Part shown: piece after piece, positions 27,762 through 37,403 of the stretch
Numbering within the stretch: the first letter of the stretch is position 1
Layout: each line of letters starts with the position of its first letter
NCBI RefSeq assembly: GCF_000712975.1
Contig: NZ_JHQL01000001.1
Coordinates: 1 to 64,000 of the forward strand
Reading direction: 5' to 3'
DNA: 64,000 nt
From: Vreelandella neptunia
GTDB taxonomy: Bacteria; Pseudomonadota; Gammaproteobacteria; Pseudomonadales; Halomonadaceae
The notes under the pieces: model-generated
Database searches by the model: none
Seen by the model: the letters and a program-made list of their open reading frames with translations, nothing else
What the model was told of the DNA's origin: nothing
Position numbers and translations under genes: made by a program

Positions 27762-29204
27762 ATGGCAAGCGAAGAAATGGAACAGTTGGTTCGTCGCGAA
27801 TATAAAGATGGTTTTATAACCGATATTGAAAGCGACACCTTGCCACCTGGCCTTGATGAAAACACCATCGCCTTTATTTCCAATAAGAAAGGCGAGCCGG
27901 AATGGATGCTGGAGTGGCGCTTAGATGCGTACCGTCAGTGGCTAAAAATGAAAGAGCCCTCTTGGGCGCATCTTGACTATCCGCCGATTGATTACCAATC
28001 AATTTCTTATTTCAGTGCACCTAAGCGCCCAGAAGATCGGCCGCAAAGCTTGGATGAAGTTGATCCCAAGCTGCTAGAAACTTACGAAAAGCTTGGTATT
28101 CCTCTGCATGAGCGTGCAGCGCTTGCAGGTGTAGCGGTAGACGCGGTATTTGACTCAGTCTCTGTGGCAACCACGTTCAAAAAGCAGTTAGGTGAAGCAG
28201 GCGTTATTTTCTGCTCAATTTCTGAAGCGATTCGCGATTATCCTGATCTTATCAAGCAGTACCTTGGTACGGTCGTTCCTGTTGCTGATAACTACTTTGC
28301 TGCATTGAACTCGGCTGTATTTACCGATGGCTCATTTGTATTTGTTCCTGAAGGCGTTACCTGTCCAATGGAGCTATCGACTTATTTCCGTATTAATGCG
28401 GCTAATACTGGCCAGTTCGAGCGCACCCTGATTATCTGCGAGAGCCGTGCTCAGGTATCTTACCTGGAGGGCTGTACGGCGCCAATGCGTGATGAAAACC
28501 AGCTTCACGCGGCCGTCGTCGAGCTCGTTGCCTTGGATGATGCCTATATTAAGTATTCCACCGTTCAGAACTGGTATCCCGGTGATGAAAACGGCAAGGG
28601 CGGTATTTACAACTTTGTTACCAAGCGTGGCGACTGTCGCGGTGAGCGTTCACGGATTAGCTGGACACAGGTAGAGACCGGTTCAGCGATTACCTGGAAG
28701 TATCCTTCCTGTATCTTGCGTGGCAAAGACAGTATCGGTGAATTCTATTCTGTGGCGGTGACTAACGGCCGTCAGCAGGCCGATACTGGCACCAAGATGA
28801 TTCACATTGGTGAAGGCACCCGTTCCTATATTGTTGCCAAAGGTATTTCCGCGGGCAAAAGCGATCAGTCCTACCGTGGCTTGGTTAAAATTGGCCCCCG
28901 TGCCAAAGGAGCGCGTAATTTCACTCAGTGCGACTCCTTGCTGATTGGCGATAAGTGTGGTGCCCACACGTTCCCCTATCAGGAAATTGGTAACAGCACC
29001 GCTACGATTGAGCACGAAGCCACCACATCCAAGATTGGTGAAGATCAGCTTTTCTACTGCCAAAGCCGCGGAATTTCAGAAGAAGATGCAGTCAGCATGA
29101 TTGTGAATGGCTTCTGTAAAGATGTTTTCCAAGAGCTGCCTATGGAGTTCGCTGTTGAAGCCGAAGCGCTTCTGAATGTGACCCTTGAAGGCGCGGTGGG
29201 TTAA
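27762..29204 (+). CDS. sufB: Fe-S cluster assembly scaffold SufB
   Basis: SufB is the core of the SufBC2D scaffold on which Fe-S clusters are built under iron or oxidative stress (known). The 480-residue protein shows the family segments MREYKDGF-like ([14 protein letters not shown]), [16 protein letters not shown] and [11 protein letters not shown] near the C-terminus, where the cluster-building cysteine and histidine lie. Length matches the long form. CGGAGGG precedes the ATG. It is the first assembly gene after the regulator. Confidence 0.97.
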   Translation: MASEEMEQLVRREYKDGFITDIESDTLPPGLDENTIAFISNKKGEPEWMLEWRLDAYRQWLKMKEPSWAHLDYPPIDYQSISYFSAPKRPEDRPQSLDEVDPKLLETYEKLGIPLHERAALAGVAVDAVFDSVSVATTFKKQLGEAGVIFCSISEAIRDYPDLIKQYLGTVVPVADNYFAALNSAVFTDGSFVFVPEGVTCPMELSTYFRINAANTGQFERTLIICESRAQVSYLEGCTAPMRDENQLHAAVVELVALDDAYIKYSTVQNWYPGDENGKGGIYNFVTKRGDCRGERSRISWTQVETGSAITWKYPSCILRGKDSIGEFYSVAVTNGRQQADTGTKMIHIGEGTRSYIVAKGISAGKSDQSYRGLVKIGPRAKGARNFTQCDSLLIGDKCGAHTFPYQEIGNSTATIEHEATTSKIGEDQLFYCQSRGISEEDAVSMIVNGFCKDVFQELPMEFAVEAEALLNVTLEGAVG

Positions 29205-29273
29205 TTACTTCGCACCCGACTTATTTTACGGGGGGCGCGATAGCGTCCCTCAAGAATTTAAAAGGTTATAATT

Positions 29274-30023
29274 ATGTTGCAAGTTAATGATTTACACGTC
29301 ACCGTCGATGGCAAAGAAATCTTAAAAGGCCTCACGCTCACCATCAATGCGGGCGAAGTGCACGCCATTATGGGTCCAAACGGCGCGGGTAAATCTACCT
29401 TGTCTGCCGTTATCGCCGGTAAAGATGGTTATGAAGTGACCCAAGGTAGCGTTACCTTTGAAGGCCAGGATGTACTGGAGATGGAAATTGAAGAGCGCGC
29501 CCAAGCGGGTCTGCTGCTTGGCTTCCAGTACCCAGTGGAAATTCCAGGGGTAAAAAACATCTATCTGCTTAAGTCAGCGCTTAACGCTCAGCGCGTCGCG
29601 CGTGGTGAAGGAGAGATGCCAGCACCTGAATTTATGAAGCTAGTAAAAGAGAAGCTGGGCTTTATGAAGATGGATGCCAGCTTCCTGCAGCGTGCTGTCA
29701 ATGAAGGTTTCTCTGGTGGTGAGAAAAAGCGCAACGAAATTCTTCAGATGCTAGTGCTCCAACCAAAACTTGCCATGCTCGATGAAATTGATTCGGGACT
29801 CGATATTGATGCAATGAAAGTTGTTGCCGACGGCGTCAACAGCCTGCGCGCTGAAGAGCGAGCTATTTTGTTGGTCACGCACTACCAGCGCCTGCTCGAC
29901 TACATCGTCCCGGATAAAGTGCACGTCCTCGTTGACGGTCGCATTGTCAAAACCGGTGATGCTGAGCTTGCCAAAGAGCTGGAAGCCAACGGCTACGAAG
30001 GTATTGAGGAGTCTGTGGCATGA
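29274..30023 (+). CDS. sufC: Fe-S assembly ATPase SufC
   Basis: A 249-residue ABC-type ATPase that drives conformational change of SufBCD. Walker A is GPNGAGKST near residue 36, the signature FSGGEKKRNEI near 152 and Walker B LAMLDEIDSGLD near 172, followed by the switch histidine in LVTHYQRLL. Length and motifs are canonical. The stop codon overlaps the start of sufD (ATGA), indicating translational coupling. Confidence 0.97.
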   Translation: MLQVNDLHVTVDGKEILKGLTLTINAGEVHAIMGPNGAGKSTLSAVIAGKDGYEVTQGSVTFEGQDVLEMEIEERAQAGLLLGFQYPVEIPGVKNIYLLKSALNAQRVARGEGEMPAPEFMKLVKEKLGFMKMDASFLQRAVNEGFSGGEKKRNEILQMLVLQPKLAMLDEIDSGLDIDAMKVVADGVNSLRAEERAILLVTHYQRLLDYIVPDKVHVLVDGRIVKTGDAELAKELEANGYEGIEESVA

Positions 30024-31360
30024 GCGATACGCAAACGTTTTTGGACACGCTGAACGCGCGTAGCCAACAGCGCGGTGCGGAGCCCACCTGGATTGCGGCT
30101 CGCCGCCAAGCGGGCGCTGCCCGCTTTGAAGCCATGGGGTTTCCTACCCGCCGCGATGAAGAGTGGAAATACACTGATATACGCGCGATTGCCCAGGGCA
30201 ACTTTGCGCTGGCTGAAAATGCCGATTTTTCTCAGGCGCAAGCGGCCGCACTTACGCTGCCATTGGACGCTTATCGCTTAACCTTCGTAGATGGCGTCTT
30301 CTCTGCGGCATTGTCGGATCTAGAAGCACTGCCAAGTAGCGTTCAGGTCTTGCCGCTTTCCAAAGCACTGGCTGATAACCACGAAGCGGTGGGTGGGCCC
30401 CTGGGTCGCTTGACCGGCGTGGATTTCTCCCCTTTTGCAGCGCTGAATACAGCGTTTACGGAAGAGGGTGCCGTAGTGCGTATCGCACCGGGTACCGTAG
30501 TAGAAAAACCCATCCTACTGCAGTTTCTATCCCGTGCGGGAACGCCTGTGATGTGTCATCCGCGCATTTTAGTAGAAGCAGCAGGGCGTAGCGAAGCGAC
30601 GTTGATTGAACACTATATCGGTGAGGCCGATGCGGCCAACTTCACCAACGTGGTCGCCGAGTTAATGCTTGATCGTGGAGCAATACTGAACCACTACAAA
30701 CTGCAAGAAGCGCCCCTAGGCGACCTGCATGTTGCCAGTATTCATGTGGAGCAGAGCCGCGATAGCCGCTACAGCTCCTTTAACCTGAATCTGGGTGGCG
30801 CGTTGGTGCGCAACGATCTAATTAGTGATTTGAATGGCCAGGGTGCAGAAACCAACTTCTATGGCTTGTTTTTCGGCCAAGGTCGTCAGCATGTGGATAA
30901 CCACACCAAGGTTAATCATAATGCGCCGCTGACGTTCTCGAATGAGAACTACAAAGGCATTCTGGATGACCGTGCCCACGGCGTTTTTAACGGTAAAGTG
31001 TACGTTAAACGCGATAGTCAGAAGATTGAAGGTTTCCAAAGCAACCAAAACTTATTGCTTTCTGATCGCGCGCAGATTGATGCTAAGCCTGAGCTTGAAA
31101 TCTATGCAGATGATGTCAAGTGTTCACATGGCACCACCACAGGTCAGCTGGACGAAGATGCGATTTATGCGCTGCGTACCCGCGGAATTGATAAAGCGAC
31201 CGCTCGTGGACTGTTGACACTCGCGTTCGCAGGTGAAGTGCTTGAGCAAGTAGCGCTTGATGTGATTGCTGAGCGGGTAGAGCTAGCGGTGGCAGGCAAG
31301 CTGCCGGAGCGTTTCAATTTAGCGGGGTTGGTTGAAGCGGCGGCTGCATTCAACGACTAA
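30020..31360 (+). CDS. sufD: Fe-S cluster assembly protein SufD
   Basis: A 446-residue SufB paralogue and partner in the SufBC2D complex, needed for iron acquisition during cluster assembly. Visible features are RRDEEWKYTDIRA near the N-terminus, typical of SufD, and the right-handed beta-helix core with NHNAPLTFSNENYKGILDD. The conserved KCSHGTTTGQLD lies near the C-terminus, with the functional Cys and His. It overlaps sufC by 4 bp and is followed by sufS after 32 bp. Confidence 0.97.
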   Translation: MSDTQTFLDTLNARSQQRGAEPTWIAARRQAGAARFEAMGFPTRRDEEWKYTDIRAIAQGNFALAENADFSQAQAAALTLPLDAYRLTFVDGVFSAALSDLEALPSSVQVLPLSKALADNHEAVGGPLGRLTGVDFSPFAALNTAFTEEGAVVRIAPGTVVEKPILLQFLSRAGTPVMCHPRILVEAAGRSEATLIEHYIGEADAANFTNVVAELMLDRGAILNHYKLQEAPLGDLHVASIHVEQSRDSRYSSFNLNLGGALVRNDLISDLNGQGAETNFYGLFFGQGRQHVDNHTKVNHNAPLTFSNENYKGILDDRAHGVFNGKVYVKRDSQKIEGFQSNQNLLLSDRAQIDAKPELEIYADDVKCSHGTTTGQLDEDAIYALRTRGIDKATARGLLTLAFAGEVLEQVALDVIAERVELAVAGKLPERFNLAGLVEAAAAFND

Positions 31361-31392
31361 AACGCACTCAACGACCAGCCAAGGAGTCACCG

Positions 31393-32658
31393 ATGCCCCA
31401 TAGCGTGATTGAGAAACCTACTGAGCTTGTAAACGCGGCGTTTAACGTCGCGACGCTGCGCAACGACTTTCCGATACTAAAACGGGAAGTGCACGGTAAG
31501 CCGCTGGTATATCTCGATAATGCCGCGACAAGCCAGACGCCCCAGCAGGTTATTGACGTATTTAGCGACTACTATTCGCGCTATAACGCTAATATCCATC
31601 GCGGTTTGCACACCTTGTCGGATGAGGCGACAGCAGCATTTGAAGCCACACGGCACCGTGTTAAAGCGTTTCTCAATGCGGAAGATGCTCGCCAGATCAT
31701 CTTTACGAGGGGCACGACTGAAGCAATTAATTTGGTAGCTCAAAGCTGGGGCCGCACCCAGCTTGCTGCTGGCGATGAAGTGCTCATTTCAATGTTGGAG
31801 CATCATTCCAATATTGTGCCTTGGCAGCTATTGGCCGCTGAAATCGGTTTTACCATCAAAGTGATTCCCGTTGAGGCCAACGGTGCGTTAGATTTAGCAG
31901 CGTACCGTGCGTTGCTTAATGAGCGCACCAAACTGGTGGCGGTTAACCATGTTTCTAATGCGTTGGGTACTATTAACCCAGTCAAAGAGATGGCGGCCCT
32001 TGCCCGCCAGCAGGGTGCGTTAATTTTGGTCGATGGCGCTCAGGCAACGCCGCATCAAATGGTCGATGTGCAGGATATTGACGCTGACTTTTATGCGTTT
32101 TCTGGGCATAAGGTGTATGGCCCCACCGGCGTGGGTGTGCTGTACGGTAAGAAAGCCTTATTAGAAGCGATGCCGCCTTGGCAGGGCGGTGGTGAGATGA
32201 TTAAAACGGTCTCTTTTGACGTTGCTACCACTTTCGCAGAAATTCCTCATAAGTTTGAAGCAGGCACGCCAGCGATCGCAGAAGTCATCGCCCTTGGTAG
32301 CGCTTTAGATTGGATGGATAGCGTTGGTGTCGATGCTATTGGCGCCTGGGAAGCTGTCTTGCTGAACCATGCGACTGAAGAGGTAAGTCGAATTGACGGC
32401 TTACGAATTCTAGGTACTGCGCCTAATAAAGCAGGCGTGCTCTCATTTGTGGTTGATGGGGCGCACTCTCAAGATATCGGTTTGTTGATTGACCAGTTAG
32501 GTGTGGCTATTCGCACGGGGCATCACTGCGCACAGCCGTTACTCCATCATTTCGGTGTGGATGCTACGTGCCGTGCCTCTTTTGCCGCTTACAACACCTT
32601 AGAAGAGGTGGATATCTTTGTCGCCGCGCTTAATCGTGTGATTGGTATGGTACGTTAA
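31393..32658 (+). CDS. sufS: Cysteine desulfurase SufS
   Basis: A 421-residue PLP enzyme of the type II (SufS/CsdA) desulfurase group that takes sulfur from L-cysteine as a persulfide. The PLP lysine is K240 in FSGHKVYGPTG. The sulfur-accepting cysteine is C379 in RTGHHCAQP, with the conserved CRASFAAYNT after it. SufS normally needs SufE or SufU as sulfur relay, but neither is in this operon. AAGGAG precedes the ATG. Confidence 0.97.
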   Translation: MPHSVIEKPTELVNAAFNVATLRNDFPILKREVHGKPLVYLDNAATSQTPQQVIDVFSDYYSRYNANIHRGLHTLSDEATAAFEATRHRVKAFLNAEDARQIIFTRGTTEAINLVAQSWGRTQLAAGDEVLISMLEHHSNIVPWQLLAAEIGFTIKVIPVEANGALDLAAYRALLNERTKLVAVNHVSNALGTINPVKEMAALARQQGALILVDGAQATPHQMVDVQDIDADFYAFSGHKVYGPTGVGVLYGKKALLEAMPPWQGGGEMIKTVSFDVATTFAEIPHKFEAGTPAIAEVIALGSALDWMDSVGVDAIGAWEAVLLNHATEEVSRIDGLRILGTAPNKAGVLSFVVDGAHSQDIGLLIDQLGVAIRTGHHCAQPLLHHFGVDATCRASFAAYNTLEEVDIFVAALNRVIGMVR

Positions 32659-32680
32659 AGGCCGTCATTTAAGGATCGTT

Positions 32681-33250
32681 ATGGATATCGAGCAAGTAGC
32701 CCGCCTTGAACGAGGCCAAAAATTGCCGCTTCAACGTGATGTCGACGCTATTGCTATTCCGTTTGGTAAAACAGAAACCTTAGCAGAAGACAGTATCGTG
32801 AGCGTTATGCAAGCCAAAGGTAGTTCGGTGAGCGTTGGCTTTGAAGGGCGATTGTACTTGATAGAGGGGCGGCACCTCGATGCGTTAGGTCTAGAACCTT
32901 TGCCTCGCCCAACGCTTCCTGAAGATGCCAACGATGAGGAAATAGAGCAGTTCGTATGGGATCAGTTACGCACCTGCTTTGATCCAGAAATACCAGTTAA
33001 CATTGTCGATCTAGGGCTGGTCTATGGTTGCCGTCTTGAGCGCTTAATTAATGGCGAGAGGATGGTCACTATTCGCATGACTCTGACCGCTCCCGGTTGT
33101 GGAATGGGCGATGTTATTGCCGCGGATGCACGTAATAAAATCTTAGGCGCGCCTCAGATCAACAAGGTACATACTGAAATTGTCTTCAGCCCACCCTGGA
33201 GCCGTGACATGATGAGTGACGAAGCCAAGCTTGAGCTAGGCATGTTTTAA
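32681..33250 (+). CDS. sufT: Fe-S assembly/maturation protein SufT (DUF59)
   Basis: A 189-residue protein. Residues about 80-175 form a DUF59/MIP18-type domain with FDPEIPVNIVDLGLVYG, LTAPGCGMGD and FSPPWSRDMMS. The preceding 80 residues are the extension found in SufT. SufT supports maturation of Fe-S proteins rather than cluster synthesis itself (known in Staphylococcus). I chose the ATG at 32681, which has AAGGA upstream. An upstream ATG at 32642 would overlap sufS. It is the last suf gene before sanA. Confidence 0.9.
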   Translation: MDIEQVARLERGQKLPLQRDVDAIAIPFGKTETLAEDSIVSVMQAKGSSVSVGFEGRLYLIEGRHLDALGLEPLPRPTLPEDANDEEIEQFVWDQLRTCFDPEIPVNIVDLGLVYGCRLERLINGERMVTIRMTLTAPGCGMGDVIAADARNKILGAPQINKVHTEIVFSPPWSRDMMSDEAKLELGMF

Positions 33251-33268
33251 CCCCTGCTGGGGAGCTGG

Positions 33269-34048
33269 ATGCACAGCTTGCTATTACGTTATACAAAACG
33301 TTTTTTAATGTCGCTTGGAGCGTTAATGCTACTGGCGGCATTGCTGTTTATAGCAGGTAATCTCTGGGTGGTCGTCAGTACGGCCCGCTACATTGATAAT
33401 CATGTTGATGAGTGTCGTGCTGCGGATGTGGCAATCGTATTTGGTACCTCTAACTGGACGCGTAGTGGCTTTCGAAACCCCCATTTTCATGCCCGGATGC
33501 GAACGTCTGCGCGTTTGATTGCCGATCAGCGGGTTGGTCATTTGTTAATCTCTGGGGATAATCGCACTCAAGCCTATAACGAGCCTCGCGCTATGTGGCG
33601 CGACCTATATCGGCGTGGTGTGCCAGCAGATCAACTCACCATGGATTTTGCTGGGTTTAGTACTTACGACACGCTTGTACGTGCTCGCGATGTCTTTCAG
33701 CTTGATAAGGCATTGTTAGTTACCCAAAGTTGGCATCTTCCGCGTGCGGTTTTTATTGGTCGCGCACTAGGGCTTGAGGTTACCGGTTGTGTTGCAGAAG
33801 AAGAATCAACGGCGGGAGAGTGGCGATTAAGGATTCGCGAATGGGCTGCACGGGTTGCGACGTTAGGCGATCTATATATATGGGGGAGAGAGCCATATTT
33901 TTTAGGCTCTCCAGAACCTATTGAATTAAAAGCTAACAGCACTGTTCGTGAAGCGTTTCGCTTAGCGTTTGACCCTGATCGTCTTGCAGTTAATCACTAC
34001 GCTGCAAGACTAGTGCGGCCGCCACAAGAGCAGGTGGCAGGAAAATAG
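33269..34048 (+). CDS. sanA: SanA/DUF218 family membrane protein
   Basis: A 259-residue protein with one N-terminal membrane helix (about residues 12-36) and a DUF218 domain: DVAIVFGTSNWTRSGFRNPHFHARM, LLISGDNRTQAYNEPRAM and LLVTQSWHLPRAVFIGRALGL. This matches SanA of enterics, which affects envelope barrier function and vancomycin resistance at high temperature. The biochemical activity is unknown. The sufT stop is 18 bp upstream, so it may be read through from the suf operon. A C-terminal extension of about 30 residues is variable. Confidence 0.85.
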   Translation: MHSLLLRYTKRFLMSLGALMLLAALLFIAGNLWVVVSTARYIDNHVDECRAADVAIVFGTSNWTRSGFRNPHFHARMRTSARLIADQRVGHLLISGDNRTQAYNEPRAMWRDLYRRGVPADQLTMDFAGFSTYDTLVRARDVFQLDKALLVTQSWHLPRAVFIGRALGLEVTGCVAEEESTAGEWRLRIREWAARVATLGDLYIWGREPYFLGSPEPIELKANSTVREAFRLAFDPDRLAVNHYAARLVRPPQEQVAGK

Positions 34049-34049
34049 A

Positions 34050-34496
34050 TCAGCGATGCGTTTTGCGTTTTTGTAAGTTATACAGCTCGCGTATTAACTT
34101 ACGGCAACCTTGCATGCACTCTTCCACCACCGGCTCGATAGGGTCAGGCAAGGGATGGGTAAACAGTGTTGATAGGGCCTGCATCAGTACACGCTCTTGT
34201 TCTAACAGCTCATTGATTAATACCTGACTGTCGTTGCCCACAAAGCTTTTTAGACGGCTCCATAGCCATAAAAAGTCATCGCGCTCTACGTCCGCATCCC
34301 GGGGCAGCATCTTCAAGTGCGCCCGGGCCAACTCCTGAAGATTGCGCATCTGTTTTAACCGCTCTGTGTAGTGCGGTTTCAGCGCGTCACGCAGAGTGGG
34401 TCGCAGGCGTTCGATATTATCCTGGAAATAATCAATGCTATCGGCCAGCGCTTCCAGCACGCTGTCCATCGCCACTTGGCGATTGTCGAGAAACAT
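34050..34496 (-). CDS. Helical hypothetical protein downstream of rimK
   Basis: A 148-residue, almost entirely helical, charged protein with no membrane segment. The pattern (LEALADSIDYFQDNIERLRPTL, LKQMRNLQELARAHL, LWLWSRLKSF) suggests a four-helix bundle. I do not recognise the family. It lies about 90 bp downstream of rimK on the same strand and ends 2 bp from the convergent sanA stop. A GGAGGTAG sequence precedes its ATG. Confidence 0.75.
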   Translation of the reverse strand: MFLDNRQVAMDSVLEALADSIDYFQDNIERLRPTLRDALKPHYTERLKQMRNLQELARAHLKMLPRDADVERDDFLWLWSRLKSFVGNDSQVLINELLEQERVLMQALSTLFTHPLPDPIEPVVEECMQGCRKLIRELYNLQKRKTHR

Positions 34497-34583
34497 GAGC
34501 GTCTACCTCCTTCGGTGACGCAGATTGTGGGGGCGGCAGCGTTAATTTGCCACCCCTAATGCGGATTATTTTTGCATTCTGGC

Positions 34584-35492
34584 TTAGCCTTTAGGCTTGG
34601 GTGGCGCTTTACGCACTGGCATGGCATTTTTTTCGATATGCTCAATAATCATGCCAGCAATATCTTTGCCGGTGGCATTTTCAATGCCTTGCAAGCCAGG
34701 TGATGAGTTGACCTCCATAATCACCGGTCCATGGTTAGAACGCAGCAAGTCAACGCCTGCAACGCGCAACCCCATGGCTTTCGCAGCGCGTATAGCAGTT
34801 GAGCGCTCTTCCGGTGTAATACGAATGACACTAGCGGTGCCACCACGGTGCAGGTTGGAGCGGAATTCACCTTCGGCTGCCTGGCGTTTCATGGAGGCAA
34901 CCACTTTATCACCAATTACTAGGCAGCGAATATCAGCACCGCGTGCTTCTTTGATGTATTCCTGCACCATGATATTGGTCTTCATGCCCATGAACGCTTG
35001 AATAACCGACTCAGCTGCTTGATTGGTTTCGGCAAGCACCACACCAATTCCTTGTGTTCCTTCTAGCAGTTTGATGACTAACGGTGCACCTTTGACCATG
35101 GTAATAAGGTCGGGAATGTCATCAGGAGAGTGGGCGAAACCGGTAATCGGCAAGCCTAGTCCTTTCCGTGAAAGAAGCTGTAACGAGCGCAGCTTATCCC
35201 GTGAACGAGTAATGGCAACGGAATCATTGATGACGTAAGTACCCATCATTTCAAACTGCCGCAGAACGGCACAGCCATAAAACGTAACCGAGGCACCAAT
35301 GCGTGGAATAACAGCATCAAAGGGCTCAATTTCAGCGCCCTTGTAATGAATCGACGGATGGTGGGAGGCGATGCTCATATAGCAGCGCAGCGTGTCTACC
35401 ACGCGAGCAGTATGCCCACGCTGCTCGGCGGCTTCAATAAGGCGACGAGTAGAGTAAAGATTGCGATTGCGCGAAAGCAGGGCAATATGCAT
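34584..35492 (-). CDS. rimK: Ribosomal protein S6--L-glutamate ligase RimK
   Basis: An ATP-grasp ligase that adds glutamate residues to the C-terminus of ribosomal protein S6 and thereby tunes translation (known in E. coli and Pseudomonas). The 302-residue protein matches E. coli RimK throughout: [62 protein letters not shown] and [16 protein letters not shown] chose the ATG at 35492, which has GGAG upstream. An in-frame codon 6 residues earlier is less likely. rimB precedes it by 46 bp. Confidence 0.96.
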   Translation of the reverse strand: MHIALLSRNRNLYSTRRLIEAAEQRGHTARVVDTLRCYMSIASHHPSIHYKGAEIEPFDAVIPRIGASVTFYGCAVLRQFEMMGTYVINDSVAITRSRDKLRSLQLLSRKGLGLPITGFAHSPDDIPDLITMVKGAPLVIKLLEGTQGIGVVLAETNQAAESVIQAFMGMKTNIMVQEYIKEARGADIRCLVIGDKVVASMKRQAAEGEFRSNLHRGGTASVIRITPEERSTAIRAAKAMGLRVAGVDLLRSNHGPVIMEVNSSPGLQGIENATGKDIAGMIIEHIEKNAMPVRKAPPKPKG

Positions 35493-35538
35493 GCAGGGCT
35501 CCGGGGCCAAAAAAGGTGGCTATGGCTAATAAGTTAGT

Positions 35539-35979
35539 TTAAGGCTCGCCGTGCAAAAATGCAGCCCCAGGCGCTATCAGCAAACGCCGCATAGCACGGC
35601 GTCCAAGCAGCATGGGGTGGCGCATATTGCTACGGTCAGTCAGGGTTAGTTCAACCGGAAAATTTAGTTCACCCAATTGCATGGGGGTGCGAATAACATA
35701 GCGCCATTCACTGTGCCCATTAGAGCTGGTCACGCGTCGCCTGTCATGTAAATGGAGCTGGTAACGATGAGCCGGCGTTTGCGGACCTCCACTGTGAGTA
35801 ATAAAACTCACCCATAGCTGCCCGTTTTCATCTTCATGGGTATCAATCTCTTCAGCGTGCAAAGCAGAGGTGCGTGCGCCAGTATCGGCTTTGCAGCAAA
35901 GGTGAAGCCCTAATTCAGGTAACGTCACCATTTCGCGGCGGCCGATGACTGCTTTGGCCTGATAGGGTAATTCCTTCAC
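35539..35979 (-). CDS. rimB: RimB-type retropepsin-like protein (putative ATP-dependent zinc protease family)
   Basis: A 146-residue protein of the PF05618 family. The aspartyl-protease-like motif DTGA is at residues 32-35 (CKADTGARTSALH), followed by RPV-type strands and the C-terminal HPMLLGRRAMRRLL. RimB is encoded with rimK in pseudomonads (rimABK) and modulates RimK activity. The rimA gene is absent here. AGGAGTAA lies upstream of the ATG. It is co-transcribed with rimK. Confidence 0.88.
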   Translation of the reverse strand: MKELPYQAKAVIGRREMVTLPELGLHLCCKADTGARTSALHAEEIDTHEDENGQLWVSFITHSGGPQTPAHRYQLHLHDRRRVTSSNGHSEWRYVIRTPMQLGELNFPVELTLTDRSNMRHPMLLGRRAMRRLLIAPGAAFLHGEP

Positions 35980-36065
35980 GGCTTACTCCTGGCAAATATA
36001 TTCATACAGTGAAACAAACGAGTGAGACACATTAATTAATCGCTAAGCGTTGCATACAAAAGGAG

Positions 36066-37118
36066 TTACTTTCTAGCGTAAGCCATTATGGCGCTTAGTC
36101 GTTGTTGTATAGCAGAGCCTGGTAATGCGTCACGTAATGTCAGCATAACGGGTAGCCGAAGTCTGGGAATCAATGCAAGGTCTCGAACGACCGCATTAAA
36201 ATTGGTACGACTGTCTTCTGCCAAACGCTGTAACAAGAGTGGCAACCGATCTGCATCTTCTAACAGTAACCAGCCGCGACCAGCAATGGCAGCAATCACA
36301 TCTGGGCCACAAGCAGCAGGATCATTCAATAGACTTGAATACCAACTGCCCACGCTAGCCGATGATGTGCTGCCCACCGCACGTATGCAGGCGCACAAGG
36401 TTTCGATATCAGCATTGCTGGCGGCTTGCTCTCCACGCGCCCTTAGGGCACTTACCAGTGATTCAGCAAGCGGCCTATGTTCTAAGCAATAGCAAAGCGA
36501 GTGAATAACATCAGTTGGCAGGTAGGGGAGGTGTAGCGCTAGCGAGTCTGACGTTTGCACGTCCAGGCGCACCACGTAATCAGCGATACCCTGCAGGCCC
36601 AGCGCTTGCCAGTCAATGGTTTGCTGTTTGCTAAGGTAGGCTTCTACAGGCTCTAAATGTTGACTAGCAGCTAATCCTAACGCGTGGGTAGCCTGGGCAT
36701 TGAGCATTGCTTGAAAGATAATGTCAGGCGCGAAAGCGAGGGGATTATCCTTCATCAGATGATCCACATCTGCCGTTTCCGTCTGAGCTAGTGGTTTATT
36801 TTCTATCTGCGTGACATTTCGGCCAAGGGTTTCAAGCAGGCGATTAATAAAGCCATCGCGCTGTGCAGGTGAGAGCATGCCTTGTTCGTCTAGTGGTAGC
36901 GCTAAAAACCAGATGGCCGGCTCAGGCATGTCGCCTAAACGAAAAACAACGCCAAGCCGTGCTTGTTGTTGCCACGGTTCCGGCCAGGCAATCTCGCCGC
37001 TTTCAAATGCCCTTAGCGTGTCTCGCGGGCAGGCTGCTACGCGTCGTCCCATATAGTAAAGGGAAACGTCTGCGCCGCTACGTGTAAAAAATTCATCAAG
37101 TGTCTGGATTGGTTGCAT
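36066..37118 (-). CDS. DUF3549 family protein
   Basis: A 350-residue soluble protein starting IQTLDEFFTRSGADVSLYYMGRRV, which fits my memory of DUF3549, found in Vibrio, Pseudomonas and Halomonas. The N-terminal third has WFLALPLDEQGML. The rest is helical. No enzymatic motif is visible and no function is known. It is transcribed away from yqcC across a 285-bp region that holds two DnaA-box sequences. Confidence 0.78.
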   Translation of the reverse strand: MQPIQTLDEFFTRSGADVSLYYMGRRVAACPRDTLRAFESGEIAWPEPWQQQARLGVVFRLGDMPEPAIWFLALPLDEQGMLSPAQRDGFINRLLETLGRNVTQIENKPLAQTETADVDHLMKDNPLAFAPDIIFQAMLNAQATHALGLAASQHLEPVEAYLSKQQTIDWQALGLQGIADYVVRLDVQTSDSLALHLPYLPTDVIHSLCYCLEHRPLAESLVSALRARGEQAASNADIETLCACIRAVGSTSSASVGSWYSSLLNDPAACGPDVIAAIAGRGWLLLEDADRLPLLLQRLAEDSRTNFNAVVRDLALIPRLRLPVMLTLRDALPGSAIQQRLSAIMAYARK

Positions 37119-37276
37119 GACATCCTTCCGCGTTTCAAGCCTGCACTCTACCTTGCTGTTATGTCACTGTCAGCCGCAAACGCTGAATAATCCGCGCTTT
37201 ATTATCAAAGTGGTTAAAAATTGCGCAACTTAGTGTAACCCGCGTGGGAGTAACGCTAGCGACATCTTTCCATAGT

Positions 37277-37319
37277 TTATCCACAGCCTCTTGCAGGTTT
37301 TCTGTGAATCTGTGAATAA
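37277..37319. promoter_or_regulatory. Pair of DnaA-box sequences
   Basis: TTATCCACA (37277-37285) is a perfect consensus DnaA box. TGTGAATAA (37311-37319) is its inverted near-consensus partner (TTATTCACA, fits TTATNCACA), 25 bp away. They lie in the intergenic region upstream of yqcC. Two boxes are too few for an origin. DnaA-regulated transcription or titration is possible. Confidence 0.45.
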
Positions 37320-37403
37320 CGCATAAATTCCGCTAGGCAGTTGGCAACTTACTCACAGGACTGGGATAATAGATACCTACTGATCTAAATGAAAAAGGTA
37401 TTT

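Noticed and set aside
37277-37319. A replication origin
   Set aside because: There are only two DnaA boxes, no AT-rich repeats, and none of the usual origin neighbours such as dnaA, dnaN or gyrB.
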